A stretch of 64,000 bases of DNA from Emydura subglobosa (taxonomy: Eukaryota; Chordata; Testudines; Chelidae): assembly GCA_007922225.1 (NCBI GenBank), contig ML679960.1:324032-388031 (forward strand). The letters are read 5' to 3'. A model generated the notes under the pieces. It was not told the origin of the DNA, ran no database searches, and worked only from the letters and a program-made list of their open reading frames with translations. Shown in pieces: positions 43,351-56,103 of this stretch. The position numbers were made by a program, and so were the translations under genes. The first letter of the stretch is position 1. Each line of letters starts with the position of its first letter.

Positions 43351-43973
43351 ACCTTAGCTGCAGCTCCCTGTAGTATCCAGGCCCCATATTTTTGGATAAT
43401 CCTTTAGCTCTCCCTATATGTACTGATTATGAAGGTAGCCATTCAGCTACTGTACACTGTAATGGTGATGGCAGAACACCTGTGAAGATACAAGTTGCCC
43501 ACATGTCCAAAGCCATATGAGGATTCAGGTCTCTAAACCAAGGCCTTCTAACAGCATTTCAGGCTGTTTTAAGTACACTTGACATTTCACTCCATTGAAG
43601 AGTTGCCATTGGGCAGCTTAGTTTCTCGGCCGGTTGCTTCCCAACTTCTGGGTTCCGGTCACGTGGCCAGAAGCTGGAAGTTCAGGAAGCACTTGTTTTT
43701 CATGCCCACTCATGTCAACCACAGGCCCTGTCAAAAAATCAGTTCTGGCTATGCCCCTGCATTGCATGTTTCAATATTGCATTACTGTTGGCATTGCATA
43801 TTGATCTAATACCATAATGTCCAAAAGACTCTAGCGCTAATACTAACAAGCAAGCTAAATGTTCTGGCAGTAACACTACAAGTCACTTCCTGAATTTCAT
43901 ATGTGAGCGAGTGGTTCCAATCTACATTGCTGGAGTTTCATTGACTTAGATTCTTGTGTTCAGGGTACCAGGT
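43351..43973. other. Intergenic, nothing recognised
   Basis: No supported gene; a GC-richer patch near 43610-43700 is unassigned. Confidence 0.4.
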
Positions 43974-44452
43974 GTCAGGAATCAGGACCTGCAGCAGAAT
44001 TATTCTCTAGGCAGCCTCAGCAGAATAGCTGGCGTGCAGCAGGCTGCCTCATTAGACATGTCACTTGATTGGCTGCAGAGGCCAGCAGGCTGGCTCTTAA
44101 GCCAGCAGTGGCAGCTCGCTGGCTTTTTTACACTCATACCCACCACTGTGTCTGCTCCTCTTGTAGCTTGTTCCTACAGCTCCTACCTTGCACTCAGCCT
44201 TGCCTCTGTCCTGCCCTTGCCTCGAGTCCCTCTTTACCTATTATCCTGCTCACTCAGTTCCTGAACTCTCAATTGAGCCTTGGCTCTGGCTCTTGATTAC
44301 TGACTCTGGTATCCAGTTCCTGCCCTTCAGTGTTACCCTTGGCTTTGACTACTGACGACTGATGCCTGCTCTGACCACTAGGCCTGATGCCTGTCCTGAC
44401 CCTGAGGTTAGACTACCCTCCTCCTAGTCAGCTGACATCAGGGTATCACATA
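43974..44452 (+). mobile_element. Possible solo LTR
   Basis: It runs from TGTCAGGAATCAGGACC to CATCAGGGTATCACA, TG...CA bounded. The middle has runs of CTGACTCTGG / CCTGACC-type wording and CAGCAGGCTGGCTCTTAAG that I associate with turtle LTR repeats. No TATA box is clear and no target duplication was verified. Confidence 0.4.
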
Positions 44453-47400
44453 GGTTTCCCATCTCAGCACTGGAAACACCCAAAAGCAGTTAATTTATCT
44501 CACCTAGTCCCAGCATTGGGCTGAGGGGGATTATTTTCAATGGCCTCTGTGTAGTATTAACTAAAATAGGTTCTCCTTTCTGAGGATTCCAGGTTTTGCC
44601 CAGTGGGCACTTCCCAGGGAGATGGGTACTTCTCCAACATTCCACCTTGCCAAACTTTCTAGTTTTACTGGAAGTTACTAATTCATTACCACATTGTTTT
44701 TAAACGTGTCTTTATCTAGAGCTTTATTACCTTTGTCTATATGCTGTTGTTGGTACTCAAGTTGAGTCTTACGCTCTTTTACTCCCATATACTATAATGA
44801 AGTTCCTATCCTTCAATCTTCACATGAACTCTAATAAAGCCAACCACATATGAATTTGCATGACTTAGTATTAATTTAGGTAATTCTGCCTCTGGAACAT
44901 CCAGTTTCATGAGTTTTATATAAAATTTAGATGTATAACAAGAAATGTGTTGGGAGCTCAAATCTCCCTTGCTCATGTTTTCAGAATTGCTCTTCTGCAT
45001 AAATTTCTCCCACAAGAGCTATCAAAAATTCACACTGGAAATCAGCACAACCCTTAGCTGATCTAATTCAGCCAGCTGGATCACATGTCTAAAATTTTTC
45101 CAACCATTTCTTTATCTCTTCACTTTCTGCATTACCTTATTAGTTTTTTAAATTAAAGATATTCATACTGCCAGGATCCCATATAGAATATTTGAAAATT
45201 AAAATCCTGTCTTCCTCTGTCTCATAAGACCCTGTAAACTTCCTGAGTGGAGAATTAAGTAAAAATAATTGTGATTATACCCCTGATCTCAGTACTATTT
45301 ATTCCTCACAGATTACCAATCATGATAATTGAACTATGGCATACTAAATACTTTCTGGATGAAATGTAGTACTGGAAATTGATGTGCAGTCATAAAAGTG
45401 CTCTGCAATGGGTTTAGTTAAGTATTTTTCAAACAAATCTCTAGACTCTTTTTCAAAGCATTGATTTAACTGAATATCAAAAAGGACTGTGCACTACAAT
45501 TAATAACAGCTTAAATATTTTATTTTTAGATGTTAATTTATTTGTGACCTAGTGGTTGGCAAGAAAACCCAATAACCCTGAAAATCTAAATGTTTCGTTA
45601 TTTCAGCCTTGTAAAATCATCATGGAAACTTACTAGGCCAGATGCACAATCTGCTCACTCACCCTCACTATATAATGTTGATTATGGAAAATACTAATGG
45701 CCCAATTCTCCAGCAGAATAAGAGAAACTCCCGTTAGCTGAACTGGGAATTACTGCCATCCTGCAGTGGAAGAATATAGCCCAAGAATTTTCCCTCTTCA
45801 TCCCATCCCAATACCTCTCTCTCCCGCCCACCAAAATGAGCAAGCAGATGAATGGGCAATTTTGCAAGGTTGTTCTATTTGGCCAATCTGTTAATCAAAA
45901 GTAACTGATCAATGTAAATTTTTTTTTCATTTGAGAATAAAGTCATCTGAACAGCCAAATGTGAAAAGTTCCACCTAATGTCATTTAAAACAAACTAGTT
46001 AAATAATGGGGTTTATAACTGGAATGACAATTGACCCTGAGCTACTTTACATGGTACCACAGCAAGATTATTGGAGTCTAGCTGGTAACGGAGGAGATAG
46101 GAGAGTATTGCTTGTTGCATGAAATAGGAGACAGATGCTGGAGGAAAAAGCAAAGTCAATGGATATAGCATCACACTGTAAAAAATTTTTGTTTTCAATT
46201 AAAAAATCAGAGGTAATCCTTATAAAAAATATCTATTGTCCAAGAACAACTGAAGCTAGAGAGGCAACAGATACAAGCTAATGGCACAGAAACTAAGCCT
46301 TTTAATAAAAATTAGTTGGACAACAGTCAAATACAGACTATTCTGCTATTCAAAGCGGTGATGAATCAAGCACATTGAATTAAATGTTTAAATTCAATGA
46401 GCCAATATACCCAATATAATTCATGTCTTTCATACTTCAAAGATAGGAACTTTACACACACCAATGTCTTTTGATGATATGTGATGTAAAAGTACTATAT
46501 ACTCACATATGCATGACCACAAATATCCATATTTATTGATGTATTTGAAAACTAGTGCATAACAGGCCTGTTCCAAAGCCCATTGAAGTAAGTGAGAAAC
46601 TTTCCATTGATTCAATGGGCTTCGGAACAGGCCCATAATCTGAAAACTAGTATTATAAATAGTTTTTCTCTTCACGGTGAAGGTCCCCGTGTGACCTTTC
46701 CCTGTCTCCATTAGCTGCTTTCTGATTAGATGAGTTCTCGTTGTTATGGCAACTGGAGACAAAACCAATGCTCCATTCAGCATGCTTTGTGGGCAACCTT
46801 TTTTCTGAAGTCACTGTTGTAAATAGGACTGGCTCTGCAGGGAAAGACTATTGATGCTCACAGACAACTGGAAAACCCTGTGAGAGCTATATATAGCAAT
46901 AATAATAAACTATGTGAAATATGCGTTTGTACATTGGTACCTGTTTGGGATTTTATTGATAGCTTTCTTGGGTATCATTTCAAATACTGAACTGGGCAGA
47001 GATTTTAAATCCAAATGTAACCAAACAATATGGTCAAGAAGCTTCTCCTAAATCTCTAGGCCAAAAATAATATATAACCATCCATTTATGAGAACAACAA
47101 TAGAGGTGTAGGATAGCAATTATCAAAAACTAAGCCCAGACCCACCACTAGAGCTGTGTAGAAGATGCCAGTTCCATTTTGTGAAGGATTATGAGATTTT
47201 GAAGTTTGGTTTTGTTTCTGAATTTTGAAATTCCCCACTAAGAAAAGTTAAAACAAAAATTGGGGGAAAGGAGATGGAAGGGATCAGTTGAAACATTTGC
47301 TTTGACAAAATTGAAACACTTTGTTTTGATTTTGACCCCTTTTAATTTTGTTGTTCAAAATGAAAAGTCATTTCAAAACAACATCAACATTTTGGTTTGT

Positions 47401-49984
47401 TAAAGGCCAATTTGGGGTGATGTGTGCCTCTGGGAGAACAGGGAGTGACTAGTACCTGAGCTCCAGTGGCCTAGATTGCAATTATTACTACTTCTGGGGA
47501 AACACATGCACCTCCACAAGAGCATATCACAATCTGGCCCTTAACATTTTTTTAAAAACCTAAAGTATTATTCAGTTATATAAGATCCTGAGGAACCTGC
47601 AAGCTGTAAAATGATCCTAGGGGAATCTGCGCAACCTTAATTTGGCCCCTTTATGCAGATGCATTATAATGCAGTCTTTAACTACATGATCATATGCTAT
47701 ATGTTGTTCAAGACCCTTCCTCACGGTAGCAAGAAGAGAAAGGACGTTCTTTTCACATTTGTGGCACTGGACTTTGACCCAGAAAAGTGGGATTCTATTT
47801 CTGGCTCTGACACAAACTTTCTGTGTAGGGCAAGATTTTATCATAATGCATCCATGTGAGAGGCCAATTTAAGGTTGAATAGGCAACCTTCACTCTGACC
47901 TTTGCAGGCTTGATTTTGCAATCTTAACTTTCTCTCACATCATTTTTTATGACTTACAGAGAGAGAGAGAGAGAACTATGAAGTTACATCAGCATAAAAC
48001 TGGAGTAACCCGGGGCAAATCAGACCCACTAATGGTAGTGAGAGCTTTGTTTTGTGCAGTGGGTCTTTAAACTGAGGTCAGTGTAACATAGATGTCTGGT
48101 GTGGAGCGTCTTCTGTCACACTGGTGATGACACATCCCACAGCCTTTAAGAAATGACACTTCCTGTGCACTGGAGCAACTCACGACTCTTGTAGGGACCC
48201 CAAAAATTTTGTACCATGTACGGCTGTTTCCTGTCTGTCTCTGTTGTGGATTCCTTTCTTACAAATTCAACTGTGATCAGATTTGTAAATGACACTAAAA
48301 CTGAATGCGTAACAGGAAACAAAACTAAACTGCAAATTCTCGGAAGATTAAAGCAGTGGGAGCTGAGACAATGTCGAGAGCTTTGGTACTCAAATAATAC
48401 ATTCTTACACTCAGGGACAGGAAATAAATAGCATAGATCGGAAATAGGGAAGTATATTAAGCAGACACACCCCTTACATTGAAACAATTTTATTTTCATC
48501 TCAACTCCTTAATATTGTCCTAATATTGCTTTTCCAAGAAACCAAGCAAATACAATGCTTTTCTTCTAACATGGATTAAGTCACTACTGTGACTCTAAAT
48601 AGCTTTATCCGAAGGAGCGGGGGAGAGGGGAGAGCACTCTTCTCTATTCCTTATGTCATAGTGACACCTTATGGCATTTTTGTTACAATGCTATGCATTT
48701 TTTATGTTTGTGTTGCAGTCTTTGTCCTTCAAAGGTTTCCAGTTGTTTTAACTCTAACATGTAAGCTGTACTGCAACCTCAATTATCCAAAAGCTTTGGC
48801 AGCACCTAAGTCTTTAGTTAATCATAGGTTTGGTCAATTGGGGAAAGTCACTTTTATGTGCTGAAGTCAAACCATATGGACAATATTCAGACTTTGCATA
48901 TCTGAAGTTCAGATAATTGAGATTTAACTGTTTTAGCAACTGCAAAAATGTCCCCAAGATCATTCATCCACTGCATATAGGCTTGGAAGGATTAAACTTT
49001 TATCAGTAAACATTGATTTCATCATACACACCCACCCACAAATATTTCCATTGATAATAATTGAAATGTATAGATAGGCAAAATAGGAAAAATGCTGCTT
49101 GAGAATTTATTATGGTTTTACTTAAGGCTATTTACTTTGTATATTTCAACATGTGATGTTGACAATTTTTATTTTAATGGTTATAAAGCTTTAACTTCTT
49201 GTTAAATCTAATCAACATCTACTGTCATTAAATAATTATTGTCTGATCACTCTATTATCTGACCCCCCATAATTTCCCACAACTATGAAATTTAAATCAA
49301 TACAAACAATAAAAAAGCTTTAAAATATCATCTGTCAAAATTATAAATACATAAAAGTCTAATTCTGCCAAGCCTAAATATATTGCTTAATTATGAGAAA
49401 TTATGTAAAACTGTTACTTTCAGCAAGGAGGTTATTTTCTCCTGGTGTTTTCTACTGTTACTTTTATTGTATCCTCCTTTTGATCATTTACCTCATTTAA
49501 GGGTTAGTTTTCTGTATTAATTTCTGTAATTCAACTGATTTAATTTCAGAATGTTAAAAATGACATACTTCAGTTTTAAATGGTGAGAAAGTATGAATAC
49601 AAATAAAACAGTATGAAAAAGGGTTTTTTTTAATTCCACTGAAATGATTTAGAGAACTGCTTTATTATTTTATGAGAGGATATAAAATGGGTCCCTTTCC
49701 AGTCAGAAACATCTTGCATTTCCATGACTGTTAAAATATTCACAGTCACTTTTTTCATAATTATATTTTTGTAAGTAATTTGATTTTGTTTAGTTGGGTG
49801 GGGAAGAGCAATGACCCTGATTTAGTTAGATTTTTAAACTAATCCTGACATTTTCTATTTGAGCAGGCGAGATGATATCAGGGCTGCTACATTCACAGAC
49901 CTCAGGTTCCTACCTCTTGACATTTTCAGGACACTGCAGTCTCACTAGCATTCTATAAGATATTAAAGAGTCCTAAATTAAAGT
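44453..49984. other. Long intergenic stretch, no gene seen
   Basis: AT-rich DNA. Exceptions are the hairpin at 46565-46633, a GGCCCAATTCTCC-type foldback fragment near 45700-45785, a (GA)n run near 47960-47977 and a TTTTGAAATT-rich degraded repeat near 47150-47400. Open frames here lack motifs. Confidence 0.5.
46565..46633. repeat. Hairpin MITE-like repeat
   Basis: GGCCTGTTCCAAAGCCCATT pairs with AATGGGCTTCGGAACAGGCC, with one mismatch, around a 29-nt spacer that is itself partly paired. Total length is 69 bp. It is the same class as 577-645. Confidence 0.8.
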
Positions 49985-51606
49985 CAGGTTGGAGGTTGTA
50001 TCATTGTGTTGCTTCTTGACACTGAAGAAATCTCAGAGCCACCGGCAATAATATGTGCAAACTCATGGAGGACAGCAAAAGGTCTAGAGGACTGGAGAAG
50101 AGTTAATGTAGTGCTCATCTTTAAAAAGGAGAAAAAAGAGGAGCAGGGGAACTATACACCAGTTAGGCTGACTTCAATATCTAGGAAGCTTCTAGAGCAA
50201 TGCATAAAACACTCAATTTGTGAATAGCTGGAGGATGAAGAGATAATCCTTAGTAGCCTTCATGGATTTACCAAGAACAAATCTTGACAAACCAGCTTGA
50301 GTTCCTTCTTTGACAAGGTAACTGGTCTGGTGGATAGGGGGAATGCAGTAGACATAATATACCTGGACTTCATCAAGGCTTTTGGCATAGTCCCATATGA
50401 CATTCTGATAAATAAGCTGGAGAAATGCAGGCTCAACAGAACTACCATTAAGTGGATACGTAACTATTAATGGAATGATGGTGGATTGGAGGGAGGTCTC
50501 AAGTGGGATTCTACAGGGATCTGTTTGGGATCCGGAGTTCTTTAATTTCTTTATTAATGACCTGGATGTAGGAATAGAGAGCATAAAATCAAATTTGCAC
50601 ATGACAGAAAGCTATGGGGGATTGCCAACACTTTGGAAGATAGAACTAAAATTGAGAAGGATTTGTTGGGAGTTGTGGTGGATCACAACCTCAGCATGAG
50701 TCAGCAACGTGATGCTGTTGCAAAAAAAGCAAATGCAGTTTTAGGTTGCATTAACAGAGGCATAACGTGCAAATTACAGAAGGCAATTGTACAATGCCAC
50801 TCTACTTGGTGCTGGGTAGGCCTCAGCTGGAGTATTGTCCAAATTTGGTCACCAATGTCTAGAAAGGCTGTAGAGAAACTAGAAAGGATTCAGAGGCGAG
50901 TGACAAAGATGATCAAAGGGATGTAATGCAAACTACATGAGCAATGGCTGAAGGAACTGGCTATGTTTAGTTGGAAAAGAGATTAAGGGAGGACATAATA
51001 GTTGTCTTCAAATACTTGAAAGGCTGCCATAAAAAAGATGGAGCAAAGTTGTTTTCTCTTGCTACAGAGAGTAGTACAGAAGGCTATGGGTTCAAATCAC
51101 AGCAGAGCAGGTTTAGATTAAATGTCAGGAAAAACTTCCTAACTGTAAGAACAGTCAGTAGTTTTCAACTCTTCCAGACTACTGTACCCCTTTAAGGAGT
51201 CTGATTTGTTTTGTGTACCCCAAGTTTCACCTCACTTAAAAACTTGCTTACATAATCAGACATAAAACTACAAAACTGTCACAGCACACTATTACTGAGA
51301 AATTGCTTACTTTCTCATTTTTACCATATGATTATAAAATAAATCAATGGGAAAATAGATATTGTACTTACATTTCAGTGTATAGTATATAAAGCATTAT
51401 AAACAAGTCATCTGTATGAAATTTAAGTTTGTATTGACTTTGCTAGGGCTTTTTTTGTAGCCTGTTGTAAAACTAGGCAAATATCTAGATGAGGTGATGT
51501 ACCCCCCGGAAGACCTCTGCGTAATCCCAGCGGTACATGTACCCCTGGTTGAGAACCACTGGATAAAATGACCTTTGCAGTCCCTTTTAACCCTATGATT
51601 CTATGG
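49985..51606 (+). mobile_element. Old CR1-type LINE, interrupted by hAT
   Basis: Translated pieces follow CR1 ORF2 order: LEDWRRVNVVLIFKKEKKEE, GNYTPVRLTSISRKLLEQ (about 50085-50200), VDIIYLDFIKAFGIVPYDIL (about 50350-50410), FFNFFINDLDVG, DHNLSMSQQRDAVAKKANAV (about 50680-50740). The tail is CCCTTTTAACCCTATGATTC. A hAT element at 51155-51561 splits the 3' region. Stops are frequent. It is the longest CR1 in the window, but decayed. Confidence 0.85.
51155..51561. mobile_element. hAT-type nonautonomous element in CR1
   Basis: The ends CAGTAGTTTTCAACTC and GGTTGAGAACCACTG are inverted, and ACTGTACCCC...TGTACCCC recurs just inside both. The CR1 text breaks at CTGTAAGAACAGT and resumes at GATAAAATGACC. 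The 8-bp duplication is no longer evident. Confidence 0.75.
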
Positions 51607-52429
51607 CAAAATAGCATATTGTCATGCCACAAACTTTGCAGTTCATGTGCATGGCTCCAATATACCTCACTATCTTGAGCTAAAACAGATGAACCCTACT
51701 TAATACAGCAACAACGCTGTAGAAGATTCTGTGTCCTATTGCCAAAGTTTACTGAGCCACACACATAGGCTAAATGATATGTAATATTTAACCCTTTTTT
51801 ACAGATACAGTCCCTATTGGATAGTCCAGGTACTGACAGCCAAAAGAGAAATTAACTAGAGCAGGTTGAAAAACGGGAACATTTTTTCATTATTTGTTTA
51901 AAAATATATTCTGTTTTTGTTGACCGATTTCAATTGTTTTCAGTCTGCTCTAGTCTTACCCCTAGAAGCATGGCTAGATTCCTATTCAGATTACCTTCTG
52001 CCTACCTAACTTTCCTTTGCAGTTCCTTGCAGTGCCTCCATAGGACTGTGCTAATCTCAAACATTGGAAGACCACACGCCAAGCCCCCCAAAATCTGAGA
52101 TTAAAAAAACGCACACAATTGAAAATAATACTTTGATTTTTATGGGGTTTTCCGACGTTTGCCCCTTGAGGGCTAATATTTTCCAGCAACCCTCAGGAAC
52201 AATGGAATCGTACAACCCCCTTTTCCCCCCGAAAGCTGAGATTCCCATGTGAGCGGTGATCGCAGACAAGAATCGGAGCAGGCGAGGCGGCAGCTGCTGC
52301 AGGCAGGGCTACACGTTTAATACCTGATTTTGCAAAGGTTCCCGCACCTGTTTAACTGGGCACGGCCCCACGAGGCTGCTTTACCCACCAGCTCTTTAGT
52401 GCACTGGTGTGAATAACGTTGATTATTTT
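51607..52429. other. 5' flank of PDHA1, no gene seen
   Basis: Ordinary composition up to the CpG island. No gene on either strand was recognised. Confidence 0.5.
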
Positions 52430-52740
52430 TGGCACAAGGCTGGCGCTACCCTCCCACCCCGGTCAGGGGCAAAAGGGTGGGCGCGCGGCTGGAGGAGGGG
52501 GCGCGTACAGCCAGCGCGCGCGGGCCGGCAGGGGGAACTCAGGGAAAGGCGTCGGTCGGCCGGCCGCAGCTCAGGACGGCCCGGAAGGAATCCAGCGCCG
52601 CGAGAAGCCGCAGCCGCGTCACTCCGCGCGGGTGAGGGGTCGGCCCAGCAGCGGCAGGGTGGGAGTGGCCCTCGCTGAAGGACTAAGGGAGACGCGAGGG
52701 GGCCAGCCAGGCAGGGGCTCGTGCGAGGCGCTGCCGCCCC

Positions 52741-52809
52741 ATGCGCAAGATGTTGCTGGCCGCGCTCTCCCGCGTGCTGCAGGGCCCGGCGGCGGCCGCC
52801 GCGAGACCG
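52741..52809 (+). CDS. PDHA1: PDHA1 coding exon 1 (E1 alpha presequence)
   Basis: This exon encodes 23 residues starting MRKMLLAALSRVLQG and ending with an Ala run and ARP. The MRKML...SRVL start is characteristic of the alpha subunit of pyruvate dehydrogenase E1, which with the beta subunit decarboxylates pyruvate in the mitochondrial matrix using thiamine diphosphate. The peptide is basic, Ala/Leu-rich and free of acidic residues, as expected of a mitochondrial targeting sequence. The exon ends in phase 0 at a donor CCG|GTGAGG (52810). The first ATG has a weak context (C at -3); the second, at 52750, has A at -3 and would shorten the presequence by three residues. The exon lies in a CpG island. 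Catalytic and phosphorylation segments lie in exons beyond the window. Confidence 0.93.
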
Positions 52810-52939
52810 GTGAGGGGAGCGCGCGGCTGTTGGCAGCTGTTTGGCTGGGCCGGGCCCGGCCGTTGGACCCCCCGCGGGAAGAAGGCGAGGGGCGGCGGCG
52901 CGGGCCTGAGTCCGTAGCCAGGCTCCCCCGCCCCCCCAC

Positions 52940-52965
52940 CACACACACACACACACACACACACC
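52940..52965 (+). repeat. (CA)n microsatellite in intron 1
   Basis: About 12-13 CA dinucleotides after a C-rich run, 130 bp downstream of the exon 1 donor. Confidence 0.95.
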
Positions 52966-53529
52966 CGGCGCGGGGCTGTTGGGCCCGCGCCGCGTAATGT
53001 CCGCGCCCAGCCGCGGAGCTTCCTTGTGAGTCTGCCCGGAGCCTGGCCCCCGCCTGGAGAAAACCGGCCCGGGCGCAGGGGGCTGCTTTAGAAAGGGGAA
53101 GTGGGGGGCCTGGGCCGCGGGGGGCCTGGGTCAGTTTGTCCAGTCGGGGCTCGGAGCCTTTGAACCCACCCGTAAACCCACCGCAAGCCTGGGGTGCTGC
53201 ACCCACCGTGCCCCTTTTTGTCTTGCTTAAAAAACAACAAAAGCAAAACCCTGCATAATGGTTTGCCAGTTGCGGAGCTAGGTGCGGGGTGGGAGGGCCT
53301 GAGGTCACCCACGCTCTGGAGTTCGTGAGGCCTTTTGCCTTTTTGAAGGGCATCTCAAATGAAAAAGCAAAGAATTGCATGACTCCAGTTCTACCTTCTA
53401 CTGTAAGAAGTGGGGAGGGGCCCTTGGCTCCAAAAAGTGCACTATTGAGTGCAGCGTCTGGGTTCATGCCACTCAAATGGGATTCTTTTATAAAACCAGA
53501 TTTTTTTCTCTCCAGATCGTTAGCTGCTG

Positions 53530-53581
53530 TAAATGGATATCTGCTGGATATCTGGTAAATGGATACCAGTGGGATATCTGG
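53530..53581 (+). repeat. 26-bp tandem duplication
   Basis: Two adjacent 26-bp units both start TAAATGGATA and end GGGATATCTGG or TGGATATCTGG, with a few differences in the middle. Confidence 0.8.
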
Positions 53582-53593
53582 CCCCCTGTCTCA

Positions 53594-53816
53594 GGCCTGG
53601 TCTGCACTAGAAAATTAGGTCATTTTAACTACATCAATTGCCATGTAGGCAGTGCTAGGTCAAAGGAAGAATTCATCCCTTGACTGATCCCCTCTTGGGG
53701 AGGCGGATTACCTACACCAATGGGAAAATCCACCCTATTGGTGTGGGTAGTGTCTACACACTGAAGCACTACAGCAGCACAGCTGTGACACTAGTGTTTT
53801 AAGTGTAGACAAGCCC
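53594..53816. mobile_element. Harbinger-type MITE in PDHA1 intron 1
   Basis: Ends GGCCTGGTCTGCACTAG and AAGTGTAGACAAGCCC are inverted; flanking TCA occurs at 53591-53593 and 53817-53819. Internal CACCAATGGGAAAATCCACC...TATTGGTGTGGG also pairs. Confidence 0.8.
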
Positions 53817-53869
53817 TCAAGCTCTTGATCTGGTTCTTTGCTTAACAGTGCTCTTTTTCTGATTGCTTC

Positions 53870-54185
53870 CTGAATTCTTCCTACCATCACAATTTAGTGT
53901 CATTCAGCATTATAGGCTCTCCTCAGTCTGTCACTTTCTATATGTGCTTCCCAATTATTTTATTACACATCTTCCATCAAGCTGCTGGTACATTTGGAAC
54001 AGTCTCCTCTTTTCATCTGCCAAATCTTGTTTCCTCCTTAGATCTTTATTCAAAACTCACCTCTAGAAATCTTTTTTACCCTTTCAGTATTAATCTGTAC
54101 ACCTTCCTTTGTAACAGCTATTGTCTTAATGTCATGTCTTGTTTAGCTTGCTTTGTAAATAGTTCAGGGATGGAATATGTCAATA
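53870..54185. repeat. Possible old LINE 3' remnant (L2/CR1-like)
   Basis: Wording such as CATTTGGAACAGTCTCC...CTTTATTCAAAACTCACCTC resembles the 3'-UTR of L2-type LINEs. It is heavily decayed and uncertain. Confidence 0.35.
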
Positions 54186-55627
54186 CAGGATTGTAAAATG
54201 CAGTATAAACTTGCAGTGGCATGAATATTGTTGCATGAATTACTATTAAAACTGGCTAGGAGGAGCTGGCCCTGTTCCAATGGCAAAACAACAATCTTTT
54301 AGTTTTGGCTCACTACTAGCTGAAGGGTGTGCTGTTTGACACATTTAGCAATTTCCTATAGTTGATATGAAGAGTGGGTTTTTTTTTTGTTTTTTTGACA
54401 GGCTTTGCACAGTGCTTTGTCCTACTCTGCTTAGAGTCCAATCTTTTCTTCACCCAACTTGGAAACTCTTTATAGTGAAGGGAAGTAAGGAACAAAAGTG
54501 TGGGTGATCTTATGGCACTGGGGAGTTTAAGAAGGGCAGGAAGTAGCTTGAGCGTCTTAGACTGAAGAGAGCTGAAGTCTTATCTTTTGCCAATTGTACT
54601 TAATGGAACAAGAATGTATCAGTTTTTTTAAATAAAATGTCAACTTAAAATATCAGCAGAGGAATATGATAAGAGGTCCAGTACTGAATGGGTTAATGAA
54701 AGGTAAATATTTTAGGAAGGAAAAGGGGACTTAATCTTTTCCTGACTGTTAACCTCAGTGATCTTCGGTCTGGGGTCAGCCCACACTATCTAGTGTAAAA
54801 TTCCCTCCTTACTCCCTTCAGTTGTTTTTAGTGATAAAATAACCAAATTGGTGGATTAAAATGAGAATAGGCGGTTCAGAGGGAAAGTTCCAGGTGCTAC
54901 CATAAATGCTAATTTACAGACTGACAATTTAAACATTCTACCTCCTGTATGAAATTTTTTTTATCTACTATTGTTGCATGTATCATCCTAAAGTTACTAA
55001 AGATCAGAGAATAAAATTCTTATTTTTCAGCTTGTGTACTTTGTACATTTGGCATTTTATAGATAGGAAGTTTTACTCTTTCCCATGTCTATCAGTTGTG
55101 TGTGTAAACCCAGAAAAATTGGGGAGACCACCAACTTTTTTTTTAAATTGATTCAATTTCATTTTGGTGGTGACCTTTTAAAAATAACTTTTGAAATGTT
55201 GACACCAAAGAAAGGGAGTGAACCACCAAAGGCATTGACTACTTCTGTATGAAAGTACATGATTTTTTCATTTTGTGCTCTGATTTTAGGCCATGTAGCC
55301 CAGTTTCTAGCACTTGTGCAAATAAGTGATATAGTTAGCCTATATAGTCAAATTCTTGTAGTATACCATTGGAAAGAAAGCTTTTAAAATAGTTGCCAGG
55401 CGAGCTAGAGAGTTTCATTCAAAGCTGGATTAGGATCTTAAATAGACAGGGATGGTCTCTAAATTAAGATTTCCCACTTTTCTTCCGTTCATGTGATCTG
55501 AGAAGTCATCCCAGTTTAAGTGTACTAATGTGATTATGAAAACTTTTAGTGTCTTTTTGCTGTTGGTTTGTTTTTTGAGTGTGGGGGTTCTTATGTCTCA
55601 GGAAGCATATATTCAAACAACAACGTG

Positions 55628-55703
55628 GGGTTGGTCCTGCTTTGAGCAGGGGGGTTGGACTAGATATCCTCCTGGGGTCCCTTCCAGCCCTAATATTCTA
55701 TGA
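55628..55703 (+). mobile_element. CR1 3' tail fragment in intron 1
   Basis: GGTTGGTCCTGCTTTGAGCA, GGTTGGACTAGATATCCTCC and CCCTTCCAGCCCTAATATTC form the usual CR1 end. Only about 75 bp is present. Confidence 0.9.
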
Positions 55704-56103
55704 ACTCCCTCATCTTATACTGGGCTGTTGAAATTGCTGATTATTTTAAGGAAAAGATGTCCCACACTCAGTGAAATTGCTTTGTTTAATGAAGTTTTAT
55801 ATGAACTTGCATCTTATATTACTTATAATACTTACACGTTATAAGTTTTGATCCATGCCCTTTCACGACTCATTTCCATATAGACAAGAAGGACTCCCCT
55901 CCCCATGAGAGAGAGACAACTCACCAACTCTGTGGTGGTGAAGCTAATGAGGAGAACTGACGTGGGGCTCTGTTTCCAGGATGCCACTGATCCTCCTCAA
56001 TGTCATACGGGAAAAGAGCTTCCCTGGTGATGACTTGTGCGTGGATCTCATATCTTGTTCAGCAGTGTGCTTTCCAATGCAAGGTGCCTAAGTACAGACC
56101 TAA

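Larger units (their letters stand above)
52430..53170. promoter_or_regulatory. PDHA1: CpG island promoter of PDHA1
   Basis: An abrupt GC- and CpG-rich block surrounds the first coding exon, with many CGCG and GGCCGG clusters between 52480 and 52870. No TATA box is seen before the start codon, as is usual for a broadly expressed mitochondrial enzyme gene. Transcription probably starts somewhere in 52550-52740, but the exact site cannot be read from sequence. Long open frames on both strands here are by-products of GC richness. Confidence 0.85.

Noticed and set aside
46740..46753. Second RFX-like site GTTGTTATGGCAAC
   Set aside because: Only the right half fits the consensus; the left half has TT for CC.
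52423..53476. Long open frames on both strands through the CpG island (up to 285 codons)
   Set aside because: They are Pro/Arg/Ala-rich, cross the (CA)n repeat and overlap the true PDHA1 exon. GC-rich DNA lacks stop codons by composition.
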